DNA of 64,000 nt from NCBI RefSeq assembly GCF_004345725.1, contig NZ_SLXG01000003.1, positions 124,001 to 188,000 on the forward strand, in the 5' to 3' direction. How positions within the stretch are numbered: position 1 is the first letter of the stretch; the number at the start of each line of letters is the position of its first letter. This DNA is from Crenobacter luteus. GTDB taxonomy: Bacteria > Pseudomonadota > Gammaproteobacteria > Burkholderiales > Chromobacteriaceae. The notes beneath the pieces were generated by a model. The model searched no databases. It saw nothing but the letters and a program-made list of their open reading frames with translations, and had not been told where the DNA came from. Position numbers and translations under genes: made by a program. Below are positions 15,985 to 24,606 of the stretch, in pieces.

Positions 15985-16851
15985 ATGGACAAACTGCCGC
16001 CGATTCATCTGCCCAGGATCGAGTTCAACCGCGAGTTCAGCTTTTCGGACGCCGACTTCGAGCGCATCCGCAAGCTGATCCACAAGGAAGCCGGCATCGC
16101 GCTGAATCCGTCGAAGAAGGACATGGTCTACGGCCGGCTGGTGCGGCGCATCCGTGAGCTCAAGCTGCCGGGCTTTTCCGCCTACGTCGACCACCTGGAA
16201 TCGTACGCCGGCAAGCGCGAGTTCGAGCTGTTCGTCAACGCGCTGACCACCAACCTGACCTTCTTCTTCCGCGAGGAGCACCATTTTCCGCTGTTGGCCG
16301 AGCACCTGAGGGCGCGCGTGGCCGCCGGCGAGCGCGAGCTGTCGATCTGGTGCGCGGCGTCGTCGACCGGCGAGGAGCCCTACTCGCTGGCGATCGCCGC
16401 GCTCGAGGCCTTCCCGCTCGGCGCGCGTCCGGCGATCAGCATCCTCGCCACCGACCTCGACACCCACGTGCTCGAAGTCGGTCGCCAGGGCGTCTATTCG
16501 GCCGACAAGGTCGCGCGGCTGCCGGCCGGCTACGCGGCCAAGTACTTCGACAGGCTGCCCGACGGCAACCACCAGGCCAAGCCGGCGCTCAGGAGCCTGA
16601 TCACCTTCCAGCGGCTGAACCTGGTCGACGGTGCGTGGCCGGTGCGCCGGCCCTTCGACGCGATCTTCTGCCGCAACGTGATGATCTACTTCGACCGCGA
16701 TACCCAGTTCGCGGTGCTCAAGAAGTTCGTGCCGCTGATGAAGCCCGACGGGCTGCTGTTCGTCGGCCACTCGGAGAATTTCTTCTTCGCGTCCGACTAC
16801 CTGCGCCTGCGCGGCAAGACGGTGTACGAGCTGGCGAAGAAACCGCGCTGA
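15985..16851 (+). CDS. cheR: chemotaxis protein methyltransferase CheR
   Basis: This 288-residue SAM-dependent enzyme methylates glutamates of chemoreceptors. An all-alpha CheR-N domain (about residues 15-75) is followed by the Rossmann-like methyltransferase domain with SIWCAASSTGEEPYSLA for SAM binding. NLTFFFREEHHF and IFCRNVMIYFD are CheR signatures, and the C-terminal GHSENFFF motif is also present. The ATG at 15985 follows a GAGG ribosome site. No other chemotaxis gene lies near, and it is bounded by its own terminators. Confidence 0.95.
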   Translation: MDKLPPIHLPRIEFNREFSFSDADFERIRKLIHKEAGIALNPSKKDMVYGRLVRRIRELKLPGFSAYVDHLESYAGKREFELFVNALTTNLTFFFREEHHFPLLAEHLRARVAAGERELSIWCAASSTGEEPYSLAIAALEAFPLGARPAISILATDLDTHVLEVGRQGVYSADKVARLPAGYAAKYFDRLPDGNHQAKPALRSLITFQRLNLVDGAWPVRRPFDAIFCRNVMIYFDRDTQFAVLKKFVPLMKPDGLLFVGHSENFFFASDYLRLRGKTVYELAKKPR

Positions 16852-16907
16852 ACGCCGGGCTTGAAGCGCGCGGCGCCGAGGGCTTACCATCGGTGCACAA
16901 AAAACGG

Positions 16908-16930
16908 GCGGGCCGGTCGGCCCGCTTTTT
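16908..16930 (+). terminator. terminator of cheR
   Basis: A 7-bp GCGGGCC / GGCCCGC stem with a GGTC loop is followed by five T. Confidence 0.88.
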
Positions 16931-16948
16931 CGTGGAGACAGAAGCAAG

Positions 16949-18205
16949 ATGAAGGTGGTGGTTCTCGGCTCGGGCATCGTCGGCGTCTCGACGGCCTGGT
17001 TCCTGGCGCGCGACGGCCACGAGGTGACGGTGATAGACCGCGCCAGCGGCCCGGCGCGCGAGACCAGTTTCGCCAACGGCGGGCAGATTTCGGTCAGCCA
17101 GTCCGAGCCGTGGGCGCAGCCGGACGTGCCGTGGAAGGTGCTCAAGTGGCTGTTCCGCGAGGATGCGCCGCTGTTGTACCGGCCGATGTTCGATCCGGCG
17201 CAGTGGGCGTTCTGCCTGCGCTTTCTCAACGAGTGCCGCCCGAGCCGCGCCGAGGCGAACATGCGCCAGATTCTCGCGCTCGGCCGCTTCAGTCGCGCCA
17301 CCTTCGACCTCATCCGCGCCGAAACCGGGCTGGCGTTCGATCACCGCGAGCGCGGCATCGTGTCGATCTTCCTGTCGCAGCAGGAGCTCGACGCCGCGGC
17401 GCACGCCGCCGCGGTGATGGCCGAGTTCGGCATCGACAAGAAGGTGGTGTCGCGCGACGAGATGGTCGCGATCGAGCCGGCGCTCGCGGGCTACTCGGCC
17501 AACGTCGTCGGCGCGACCTATTGCGAGAGCGACCAGTCGGGCGACGTGCACCGCTTCACCTGCGGCCTGGCCGGCTTGGCCGAGGCCGCGGGCGTCGAAT
17601 TTCGCTTCTCGACCCGCGTCAACGCGCTCTTGGCCGAGGGGGGCGACATCGCCGGCGTGTCGGTCACCGGGCCGGACGGTGCGTTCGCGACGGTGACGGC
17701 CGACGCCTACGTGCTCGCGCTCGGCAGCCATAGCCCGTTGGTGGCGCGCACCGCCGGGCTGTCGCTGCCGATCTACCCGGCCAAGGGTTATTCGGCGACG
17801 CTGCCGGTGATTGACGCCGGCGCCGCGCCGACCGCCAGCCTGACCGACGAGAGCTACAAGATCGTGATGTCGCGCCTCGGCGAGCGCCTGCGCATCGCCG
17901 GCACCGCCGAACTGGCCGGTTACTCGTCGACGCTGAACCCGGTACGCTGCCGGCTGCTGGTCGAGCGCGCGCGGACGATCTTCCCCGGCGCCTGCGACTG
18001 GGACGCCGCGCAGTTCTGGACCGGCCTGCGCCCGGCGACGCCGGGCAACGTGCCGCTGATCGGCCGCACGCGCTATCCGCGCCTGTGGCTCAACACCGGC
18101 CACGGCACGCTGGGCTGGACCGAAGGGCCGGGCTCGGGTCGCGCGCTCGCCGAGCTGATCGCCGGGCGCGACCCGGGCATCGCCTTCCATTTCCAGGGCT
18201 GCTGA
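16949..18205 (+). CDS. dadA: D-amino acid dehydrogenase small subunit DadA
   Basis: This 418-residue FAD-dependent, membrane-associated enzyme oxidises D-amino acids such as D-alanine to keto acids. The N-terminal dinucleotide-binding motif is VLGSGIVGVSTAWFLA. The ETSFANGGQISVSQSEPWAQP segment is diagnostic for DadA, and the C-terminal GTLGWTEGPGSGR motif contacts FAD. Two copies of TTGGCCGAG lie within it (17576, 17630). No alanine racemase gene (dadX) is adjacent. Confidence 0.95.
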   Translation: MKVVVLGSGIVGVSTAWFLARDGHEVTVIDRASGPARETSFANGGQISVSQSEPWAQPDVPWKVLKWLFREDAPLLYRPMFDPAQWAFCLRFLNECRPSRAEANMRQILALGRFSRATFDLIRAETGLAFDHRERGIVSIFLSQQELDAAAHAAAVMAEFGIDKKVVSRDEMVAIEPALAGYSANVVGATYCESDQSGDVHRFTCGLAGLAEAAGVEFRFSTRVNALLAEGGDIAGVSVTGPDGAFATVTADAYVLALGSHSPLVARTAGLSLPIYPAKGYSATLPVIDAGAAPTASLTDESYKIVMSRLGERLRIAGTAELAGYSSTLNPVRCRLLVERARTIFPGACDWDAAQFWTGLRPATPGNVPLIGRTRYPRLWLNTGHGTLGWTEGPGSGRALAELIAGRDPGIAFHFQGC

Positions 18206-18256
18206 GTTCGGCCAAGCTTTTGGCGTGCCCGAGTCGGGCCCCATTCCTTCGACAGG

Positions 18257-18646
18257 ATGTCTACGATGCAACAACTGACCCCTTACGAACTGCTCGGTGG
18301 CGCCGGCGTGGTGCGCTGGCTGAGCGACCGCTTCTACGACATCATGGACGCCGAGCCGGCGGTCAAGCCGCTGCGCGACATGCACCCGGCCGACCTGACC
18401 GCTTCGCGCGAGAAGCTCTACATGTTCCTGTCCGGCTGGCTCGGCGGCCCGCCGCTCTATATGCAGGCCCACGGCCATCCGCGTCTGCGCGCGCGACACC
18501 TGCCGTTTCCGATCGACGAGGCGGCGCGCGACCAGTGGATGTACTGTATGAAGAAGGCGGTCGACGAACTGCTCTGCGAGGACGAGCTCAAGGCCAAGCT
18601 TATCGAGGCGTTCTATGGCACTGCCGATTTCATGCGCAATCGTTAA
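18257..18646 (+). CDS. group II truncated haemoglobin
   Basis: This 129-residue small globin of the TrHb2 class (GlbO/YjbI-like) has FYDIM near helix B, LRDMHP before helix E, and FLSGWLGGPPLYMQ. The proximal His region is HPRLRARHLPFPI, followed by the QWMYCM helix with the group II Trp at position G8. It is expected to bind oxygen or nitric oxide in the cytoplasm. The first ATG at 18257 is used; MQQ at 18266 is an alternative. It follows dadA by 51 bases, and a functional link is not known. Confidence 0.9.
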   Translation: MSTMQQLTPYELLGGAGVVRWLSDRFYDIMDAEPAVKPLRDMHPADLTASREKLYMFLSGWLGGPPLYMQAHGHPRLRARHLPFPIDEAARDQWMYCMKKAVDELLCEDELKAKLIEAFYGTADFMRNR

Positions 18647-18770
18647 GTATTCGATTGATTTTCATGTAAGAAAAGTCTGAAAAAAAGTCTTGCATTGCAG
18701 CCGGGGTCGTCCATGCTGAAGTGCTAGGCGCAAGTTTTCGTGCGCTGTTCCTCTTCAGAGGAGGTGTCGT

Positions 18771-19079
18771 ATGAAAACCGTCAGGCTGTTACTCAAAACG
18801 ATGGCGCTGCTATGGGCAGTGCCCGCTTGGGCGGTCGGTTGTCCGCCCGAGGCTTGGATGTGCGCGTCGCCGGGCAGCGGCTTCTCGCCGGATGCGTCGT
18901 CCATGGTCCAGAAGGAATCCCCCTTGCTGATCGGCGGGGGCGGGCGTTTCGCGCTGGAGAAAATCGACGACGGGAGCCGTTTCGGTTTGCGGCCCAGTTT
19001 CAGGCTAGGGGAAAACGGGCGCTTGTCGCTCCGGGTGGGGAAGGCGAAAACCGAGTTGCGCATGAAATGGACTTACTAA
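18771..19079 (+). CDS. small exported protein of unknown function
   Basis: This 102-residue protein has a signal peptide (KTVRLLLK, hydrophobic core, cleavage after AWA near residue 21). The mature part of about 80 residues has two Cys (CPPEAWMC), Gly-rich SPLLIGGGGRF, and alternating basic/hydrophobic segments at the end (RLSLRVGKAKTELRMKWTY) that look like beta strands. I recognise no family. A good ribosome site (GAGGAGG) precedes the ATG, and a terminator closes the gene, so it is a genuine single-gene unit. The region 18647-18770 upstream is AT-richer than its surroundings. Confidence 0.7.
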   Translation: MKTVRLLLKTMALLWAVPAWAVGCPPEAWMCASPGSGFSPDASSMVQKESPLLIGGGGRFALEKIDDGSRFGLRPSFRLGENGRLSLRVGKAKTELRMKWTY

Positions 19080-19111
19080 CGACAATGCCGTAACAAGCCT
19101 GCCGACATGCG

Positions 19112-19139
19112 AACGGGCAAGCCGCGAGGCTTGCCCGTT
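19112..19139. terminator. bidirectional terminator between convergent genes
   Basis: A 12-bp perfect stem (AACGGGCAAGCC and complement) with a GCGA loop lies between the small exported protein gene and folB, which point toward each other. Confidence 0.88.
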
Positions 19140-19160
19140 TTGTCGTCGATGGCGCGCGCT

Positions 19161-19520
19161 TCAGTGTGGCCGGTGGCCGCGCTCTATCATCACGCCGACG
19201 CGCTTGACGCCCGGCAGGATGCCGAGCTTGGTGACCGCGACGCGCACCCACGGCGCGCCGAACTCCTCGCGGATCACCTTGGCGATGTACTCGGCCAGCG
19301 CTTCGATCAGCAGGAAGTGCTGCTCGGCGAGCGCGCGGCGCAGCCGGTCGACCACCACGCCGTAGTGGATGGTGTCGCCGATGTTGTCGGTATGGCAGGG
19401 GACTTCGCTCGGGATGCCGATTTCCAGGTCGAGCTCGATCGCCTGGGGGGCCTGGCGCTCCCACTCGTATACGCCGATGATGGTGTCGGCCCGCACCTCG
19501 CGCAGGAAGATGATGTCCAT
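19161..19520 (-). CDS. folB: dihydroneopterin aldolase FolB
   Basis: This 119-residue folate biosynthesis enzyme cleaves dihydroneopterin to hydroxymethyl-dihydropterin. The family features are IIGVYEWERQAPQ near the start, the IHYGVV segment, and the LLIEALAEYIAKVI helix with the pterin-anchoring Glu. The later VAVTKLGILPGVKRVGV stretch also fits. The start is the ATG at 19518-19520. It is divergent from plsY across a 78-base promoter region, an arrangement common in proteobacteria. Confidence 0.93.
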   Translation of the reverse strand: MDIIFLREVRADTIIGVYEWERQAPQAIELDLEIGIPSEVPCHTDNIGDTIHYGVVVDRLRRALAEQHFLLIEALAEYIAKVIREEFGAPWVRVAVTKLGILPGVKRVGVMIERGHRPH

Positions 19521-19598
19521 GAGTCTGCGGCGCTTGGGAAATCGCCGCGTGATACCGTAGAATCCAAAGCCTTGTATTTTATTGGATTCGCCATAAGC

Positions 19599-20219
19599 AT
19601 GATAGCGTTTGTTGTTGCCGCCTATTTGATCGGCTCCCTGTCCTTCGCCGTGATCGTCAGCAAGGCCATGGGCATGGCCGATCCGCGTTCCTACGGCTCG
19701 GGCAACCCCGGCGCCACCAATGTGCTGCGCAGCGGCAACAAGCTTGCGGCCTTGTTGACCCTGCTCGGCGACGGCCTGAAAGGCTGGGTCGCAGTCGCGC
19801 TGTCCGCCCACTTCGCGCCGCGCCACGGTCTCGACGCGCAGGCGGTGGCGGCGGCGGGCCTCGCGGTGCTGGCCGGCCACATGTGGCCGCTGTTCTTCGG
19901 TTTCAAGGGCGGCAAGGGCGTCGCGACCGCGGTCGGCGTGTTGCTCGGTTTCTCGCCGTGGCTGGCGCTGGCCGCCGCGGCGACCTGGCTGTTCGTCGCC
20001 GTCGTGCTGCGGATCTCGTCGCTGTCGGCGCTGGTCGCGGCGCTGCTGAGCCCGGTGTACGCCTACTTCATCGTCGGCCCGCAGAGCGTGTTCTTCGGCG
20101 CGACGCTGGTGATCGCCTTCCTGGTGCTGCACCGTCACAAGTCGAACATGCTGAAACTGCTGAGCGGGCAGGAGGGCAAGATCGGCGACAAGGCCGACGG
20201 CGACGCCAAGCATCAGTAG
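19599..20219 (+). CDS. plsY: glycerol-3-phosphate acyltransferase PlsY
   Basis: This 206-residue membrane protein with about five helices transfers acyl from acyl-phosphate to glycerol-3-phosphate, the first step of phospholipid synthesis. Its three cytoplasmic motifs are visible: SYGSGNPGATNVLR, HMWPLFFGFKGGKGVAT and the LHRHKSNMLKLLSGQE end. The ATG at 19599 removes an unsupported long N-terminal extension. It is divergent from folB and followed by a terminator. Confidence 0.95.
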   Translation: MIAFVVAAYLIGSLSFAVIVSKAMGMADPRSYGSGNPGATNVLRSGNKLAALLTLLGDGLKGWVAVALSAHFAPRHGLDAQAVAAAGLAVLAGHMWPLFFGFKGGKGVATAVGVLLGFSPWLALAAAATWLFVAVVLRISSLSALVAALLSPVYAYFIVGPQSVFFGATLVIAFLVLHRHKSNMLKLLSGQEGKIGDKADGDAKHQ

Positions 20220-20237
20220 CCATTCGTGGCAAGGAAC

Positions 20238-20263
20238 AACGCCGACCCCAGGGTCGGCGTTTT
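20238..20263 (+). terminator. terminator of plsY
   Basis: A 10-bp AACGCCGACC / GGTCGGCGTT stem with a CCAG loop runs into four T. A single TTGGCCGAG copy lies just beyond at 20278. Confidence 0.85.
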
Positions 20264-20291
20264 CGCATCCCTCGACGTTGGCCGAGCCGGC

Positions 20292-21251
20292 TCAGGCCTC
20301 GGACAATACCCGCAGGTGCGCGACCACGCTGCGCGCGAGCGCCGACAGCTCGTAGCCGCCCTCGAGCACCGACACGATGCGGCCTTGGCAGTGGCGCGCG
20401 GCGAGCGCGGCCAGCTGGCGCGTCACCCATTCGTAGTCGGCCTCGACCAGGCCGAGCGAACCCATGTCGTCCTCGCGGTGCGCGTCGAAGCCTGCCGACA
20501 CGAACAGCATCTGCGGCCGGAACGCGTCGAGCGCCGGCAGCCAGTGCGCCTCGACCGCCGCGCGGAAGGCGTCGCCCTTGCTGCCGGCCTTCAGCGGCAC
20601 GTTGCACATGTTCGGCCCGAGCGGCGTGTCGCCCGAGTAGGGGTAGAACGGATGCTGGAAGGTCGACACCATCAGCACGCGCGGGTCGTCCTTGAAGATC
20701 TCCTCGGTGCCGTTGCCGTGGTGTACGTCGAAGTCGACGATGGCCACCCGTTCGAGCCGGTGCTGCGCCAGCGCGTGCGCGGCGCCGACCGCGACGTTGT
20801 TGAAGAAGCAGAAACCCATCGAGCGCGCGCTCTCGGCGTGGTGGCCTGGCGGGCGCACCGCGCAGAAGGCGTTCGGCGCGGCGCCGCCCAGCACGAGGTC
20901 GACCGCGCGTACCACCGCGCCGGCGGCGCGGCGCGCGGCCGGCAGCGTGCCGGGCGACATCGCGGTGTCGGGGTCGAGCCGGAAGGTGCCGACCGAGGGC
21001 GCGCAGGATTCGAGGTAGTCGACGTAGCCGGGCGAATGCACGCGCGCCAGCTGCTCGCGCGTCACCTCGGGCGCCTCGACCTCGTCGAGGAAGTCGAACA
21101 GCTGCGCGGCCATCAGCTGGTCGCGGATCGCCGTCAGTCGTTCGGGGCATTCGGGATGGCCGACGCCCATATTGTGCTTCAGACAGTCGGGGTGGGAGAG
21201 GTAAGCGGTCATGCCGGTTCGCTGCCAACGGTTCCTGAGCCAGGTGAACAT
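20292..21251 (-). CDS. histone deacetylase-family zinc hydrolase
   Basis: This 319-residue protein belongs to the arginase/deacetylase superfamily (class II HDAC-like, acetylpolyamine amidohydrolase or AcuC relatives). Visible motifs are HPECPERLTAIRDQL, the catalytic PPGHH pair, and zinc ligands in DFDVHHGNGT and SAGFDAH. The FYPYSGDTPLG loop matches bacterial deacetylases. It should remove acetyl groups from a small amine or from lysine side chains; the substrate is unknown. The ATG at 21249-21251 has a GAGGAATC ribosome site, better than the internal ATG at MTAYLSH. Confidence 0.9.
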   Translation of the reverse strand: MFTWLRNRWQRTGMTAYLSHPDCLKHNMGVGHPECPERLTAIRDQLMAAQLFDFLDEVEAPEVTREQLARVHSPGYVDYLESCAPSVGTFRLDPDTAMSPGTLPAARRAAGAVVRAVDLVLGGAAPNAFCAVRPPGHHAESARSMGFCFFNNVAVGAAHALAQHRLERVAIVDFDVHHGNGTEEIFKDDPRVLMVSTFQHPFYPYSGDTPLGPNMCNVPLKAGSKGDAFRAAVEAHWLPALDAFRPQMLFVSAGFDAHREDDMGSLGLVEADYEWVTRQLAALAARHCQGRIVSVLEGGYELSALARSVVAHLRVLSEA

Positions 21252-21544
21252 GATTCCTCGTCGCCGTCACGGGCGGCGTCGGCGCGTCGCTGCGGGTGGG
21301 CGCTGCGATTCGGAAGGCGTGAATCGCTTGGGCGCGACGGCCATGACTTATGATTATCGTCCCCGCCAGTGTGCGCGCGACCGTGTCGAAATGCAATCGG
21401 TGGGCGGATCGCCGACAACGGAATTCGCGGATGTCGACGGCGCTGCTCGCGTGGCGCCATCGGCTGTCGAGGATGCGTCCGGCGTCGGCGTGCGGCCGCT
21501 GGCAGCGGCAAGGCGTCGTTGAGACGCGCGAAGCGGCCGCCACG
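21252..21544. other. intergenic region between the deacetylase gene and rpoS
   Basis: Nearly 300 bases are without a credible gene. A GATAAT-type -10 on the minus strand near 21350 may belong to the deacetylase gene, but I see no convincing -35. Several short high-GC frames are present without ribosome sites. Confidence 0.5.
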
Positions 21545-21568
21545 AAAAAACCCCGCTTCGCGGGGTTT
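21545..21568 (-). terminator. terminator of rpoS
   Basis: A CCCCGC/GCGGGG stem extended by AAA-TTT pairs, with a TTC loop, is followed on the minus strand by six T. Confidence 0.9.
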
Positions 21569-21588
21569 GGCCGTGCACGGGCGGCAGG

Positions 21589-22548
21589 CTAGAACAGGAA
21601 GTCCTTGGCGATGCCCTTGCGGCGCAGGATGCGGCGCAGCTGTTCGAGGCCCTCGATCTGGATCTGGCGTACACGCTCGCGCGTCAGTCCCAGCGCGGCG
21701 GCCAGTTCCTCGAGCGTACAGATTTCGTGGCCGTTCAGGCCGTAGCGACGCTCGATTACCAGCCGTTGCTTCTCGTTCAGTTGGCCGAGCCATTCCTGCA
21801 CGTAGCGTTCGAGCTGCGCGTTGTGCAACTGGATCTCGGGCTCCTCGTACTGCTCGTCGGGGATGGATTCGCCGATCGACAGCATCGGGTCGATGTCGAG
21901 CGGCGCGTCGAGCGAGGCCATGCGCTCGTTGAGCGACATCACGCGGCGTACTTCGTCGGGCGTCTTGCCGACCAAGTGGGCGATTTCCTCGATGGTCGGC
22001 TCGCGGCCGGCCTGCGCTTCGAGGTGGCGCGAGGCCCTCAGGTAGACGTTGAGTTCTTTGATCACGTGCACCGGCAAGCGGATCGTGCGCGACTGGTTCA
22101 TGATCGCGCGCTCGATGCTCTGGCGGATCCACCAGGTCGCGTAGGTCGAGAAACGGAAGCCGCGTTCCGGGTCGAACTTCTCGAGCGCGTGCATCAGACC
22201 GATATTGCCTTCCTCGATCAGGTCGAGCAGCGCGAGGCCGCGGTTGATGTAGTGCTTGGCGATGTTCACCACCAGCCGAAGATTGTGCTCGATCATCTTC
22301 TGGCGGGCTTCGAAGTCGCCGGCGACGACCCGGCGCGACAGCGCCAGCTCCTCGGCGGGGGTCAGCAGGGCGTTGTTGCCGATGTCGTTGAGGTAGATCT
22401 GCGTGACGTCGGCGACTTCCTCGTAGGCGCGGACCTTCTCGCCGCCTTCGTCGCCGTCGCCTTCGGCCTCGCCGTCGGCGCGGCCTTCTTCCGCTTCCTC
22501 TTCGACGACAACGTCATCATCGTCCAGGGTTTCGATGTCGTTGCTCAT
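21589..22548 (-). CDS. rpoS: stationary-phase sigma factor RpoS
   Basis: This 319-residue sigma-70 group 2 factor directs RNA polymerase in stationary phase and stress. Region 1.2 has [18 protein letters not shown] and region 2 has [18 protein letters not shown] and [14 protein letters not shown]. Region 4 has [14 protein letters not shown] for -35 recognition. The N-terminus (about residues 9-40) is unusually acidic, with runs of D, E and G before the conserved core. It is the last gene of the classical pcm-nlpD-rpoS order, so an rpoS promoter inside nlpD is likely, as in gammaproteobacteria. Confidence 0.96.
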   Translation of the reverse strand: MSNDIETLDDDDVVVEEEAEEGRADGEAEGDGDEGGEKVRAYEEVADVTQIYLNDIGNNALLTPAEELALSRRVVAGDFEARQKMIEHNLRLVVNIAKHYINRGLALLDLIEEGNIGLMHALEKFDPERGFRFSTYATWWIRQSIERAIMNQSRTIRLPVHVIKELNVYLRASRHLEAQAGREPTIEEIAHLVGKTPDEVRRVMSLNERMASLDAPLDIDPMLSIGESIPDEQYEEPEIQLHNAQLERYVQEWLGQLNEKQRLVIERRYGLNGHEICTLEELAAALGLTRERVRQIQIEGLEQLRRILRRKGIAKDFLF

Positions 22549-22592
22549 GGCTCCCCCCGCTGTTAAGGCGTCCCGGACGAGGCGTTTCCATC

Positions 22593-23660
22593 CTAGGACT
22601 GTTTGTCGAGATACTGCGCCGGGTCCACCGGCTTGCCAAAACGGCGCACCTCGAAGTGCAGCTTCACCTGGTCGGCGTCACTATTGCCCATCTCGGCGAT
22701 CTTCTGACCCTTTTTCACATCCTGCCCCTCCCTGACCAGCAACTGGCTGTTGTGCGCGTAGGCGGTCAGATAGGTCTTGTCGTGCTTGAGGATGATCAGC
22801 TTGCCGTAGCCGCGCAGGCCGGTGCCGCTGTAGACCACCTTGCCGTCGCCGACGGCGAGGATGGGCTGACCGGCCTTGCCGCCGATGTCTATCCCCTTGC
22901 TGCTCTCGGTGAAGCCGCGCAGCAGCTTGCCCTGGGTCGGCCAGATCCAGCCGTTACCTCCCGCCGCGAGCGGAGGCGTGGGCGGTTGCGTCGCCGTTTC
23001 GGCCGGCTTGGCGACCGTTTCCGGCCTGACGACCGGTTCAGCTTTCGCCGTCGCTGGCGGAGGCGGGGACGCATCCGCCGCCGGCTTCGCCGTCGGCCCC
23101 TCACTCTGTGCCGGCAGCGCCCTGGCCGCGGCTTCCGAATACGGCTGTTTCAGCGCCTTCGGGTAGGGCTTGAGTGCCGGAGCGGCGCCGACCGGGGCTG
23201 CTGCGGCCTGGGCCGTCGCCGGTTTGGTCGCCGCCGGGGCGGGTGTCCTGGCCGGGAGCGAGGCGGTGCCGCCGGCTTCGGGCGGCGTCAGGCGCAGCGT
23301 CTGGCCGGCCTTGATGCCGAAATCCTCGGGCAGCTGGTTCCACGCCGCCAGGTCCTGATACTTCAGGCCGTTGTTGACCGCGATGCGGTACAGCGTCTCG
23401 CCGGGCGCCACCACGTGGGTCGTGGCGCGGGCGCCGTCCGGCCGGATCGCCGTCGGACGGGACAGCGGGACGCTGGTCGCGCCGCCGTCCGGCGCGCCGC
23501 CGCCGGTCATGCTCGAGGGGCGAACCGACGCGGCCGGACGCGAGGCCGTGCCGGCTTCGATCGGGGCGCCGCTTTGCGTCAGCGTGGTGCAGGCCGACAA
23601 CCCCGCGATCAGGCCGACGCATGCGAAAGTACGGTATCGGGCTAGCTGTTTCTTGCTCAT
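22593..23660 (-). CDS. nlpD: NlpD-like lipoprotein with LysM and degenerate LytM domain
   Basis: This 355-residue lipoprotein has a lipobox ending in Cys24 (GLSAC). A LysM domain (about 80-125, [19 protein letters not shown]) binds peptidoglycan. A long Ala/Pro-rich linker then leads to a C-terminal M23/LytM domain (about 235-355). The metallopeptidase His/Asp ligands are not conserved: the H-x-G-x-D site reads SKGIDI and the final HxH reads KLHFEV. It should therefore act like NlpD, as a non-enzymatic activator of cell-division amidases, anchored in the outer membrane. It sits 44 bases upstream of rpoS. Confidence 0.93.
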   Translation of the reverse strand: MSKKQLARYRTFACVGLIAGLSACTTLTQSGAPIEAGTASRPAASVRPSSMTGGGAPDGGATSVPLSRPTAIRPDGARATTHVVAPGETLYRIAVNNGLKYQDLAAWNQLPEDFGIKAGQTLRLTPPEAGGTASLPARTPAPAATKPATAQAAAAPVGAAPALKPYPKALKQPYSEAAARALPAQSEGPTAKPAADASPPPPATAKAEPVVRPETVAKPAETATQPPTPPLAAGGNGWIWPTQGKLLRGFTESSKGIDIGGKAGQPILAVGDGKVVYSGTGLRGYGKLIILKHDKTYLTAYAHNSQLLVREGQDVKKGQKIAEMGNSDADQVKLHFEVRRFGKPVDPAQYLDKQS

Positions 23661-23737
23661 GTGCTAAACGCTGTTATAAGCGCGTGATGATTCGAAGTAA
23701 ATCGGCGTCGCCGACGGTGTTGCGTTTTTGCCGTGCA

Positions 23738-24406
23738 TCATTGACGGCCGGGCAGCAGGGGCACGAAACGCACCGCGTCGAGGCGGGTTTTTTGCAGCCC
23801 CTGAGAGGTTTTCTCGATGAGCCAGAGATGCTGCTCTGCCTCGCCTAGCGGCAGCACCAGCCGGCCACCCTCGGCCAACTGCGCGATCAGCGCGTCCGGT
23901 ACGCTGCGCGCGGCGGCGGTCATGATGATGCCGTCGAAGGGGGCGGCCTCGGGCAGGCCGAAGTGGCCGTCGCCGTGGACCAGCCGCGCCTGTACCAGTT
24001 TGGCCGCACGCAGATTGCGTCTAGCTTTGTCCAGTAGCGGCGCCAGACGTTCCACCGAAAAGACCTCGACGCCGGTTTTCAGCAGCACGGCCGTCTGATA
24101 GCCGCAGCCGGTGCCGATTTCGAGCACCTTGCCGGGGCTGCGCCCGCCGATCAGCAGCTCGGTCATTCGCGCGACGGTGAAGGGCTGCGAGATGGTCTGG
24201 CCGTGGCCGATCGGCAGCGAGGTGTCGTCGTAGGCGCGCGTGGCGATCGCCTCGTCGACGAACAGGTGGCGCGGTACTTGGTACATCGCCGTCAGCACGC
24301 GTTCGTCGCGCACGCCGCCCTGGCGCAGGCGTTCGACCATGCGTAGCCGGGTCCGGTCGGACAGCATGCCGCTGTTGCGGGGGGCTTGGGTCAGCGATGG
24401 AGCCAT
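23738..24406 (-). CDS. pcm: protein-L-isoaspartate O-methyltransferase
   Basis: This 222-residue repair enzyme methylates isoaspartyl residues in aged proteins using SAM. It has the PCMT signatures VPRHLFVDE, the GHGQTISQPFTVARM region, and the SAM motif VLEIGTGCGYQTAVL. The MTAAARSVPDALI post-motif also fits. It is upstream of nlpD and rpoS on the same strand in the conserved order; surE, often the next gene upstream in other species, is missing here. A TACAAT -10 about 95 bases upstream may be its promoter, but the -35 is weak. Confidence 0.95.
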   Translation of the reverse strand: MAPSLTQAPRNSGMLSDRTRLRMVERLRQGGVRDERVLTAMYQVPRHLFVDEAIATRAYDDTSLPIGHGQTISQPFTVARMTELLIGGRSPGKVLEIGTGCGYQTAVLLKTGVEVFSVERLAPLLDKARRNLRAAKLVQARLVHGDGHFGLPEAAPFDGIIMTAAARSVPDALIAQLAEGGRLVLPLGEAEQHLWLIEKTSQGLQKTRLDAVRFVPLLPGRQ

Positions 24407-24550
24407 GGTTCTACCCTAGGGAAAAGGGGCGGTCGCGCCGCCGCTTGCCGGCCCGTCGTTGCGGCGACGGGGTGCGCGAGGAACGCTCCGGGGGCGAAGG
24501 TGTGTCTGATTGTATCCTCGCTGCAATGACAAAGGGAATACGCATCGCAC

Positions 24551-24584
24551 GGCAAAACAAAACCCGCCGGCAGGGCGGCGGGTT
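24551..24584 (-). terminator. terminator of nadA
   Basis: A 9-bp AACCCGCCG / CGGCGGGTT stem with a GCAGGG loop is followed on the minus strand by a T-rich run broken by one G. It lies 22 bases past the nadA stop. Confidence 0.85.
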
Positions 24585-24606
24585 GCGGGTTCGGTCGGGG
24601 GAGCGA

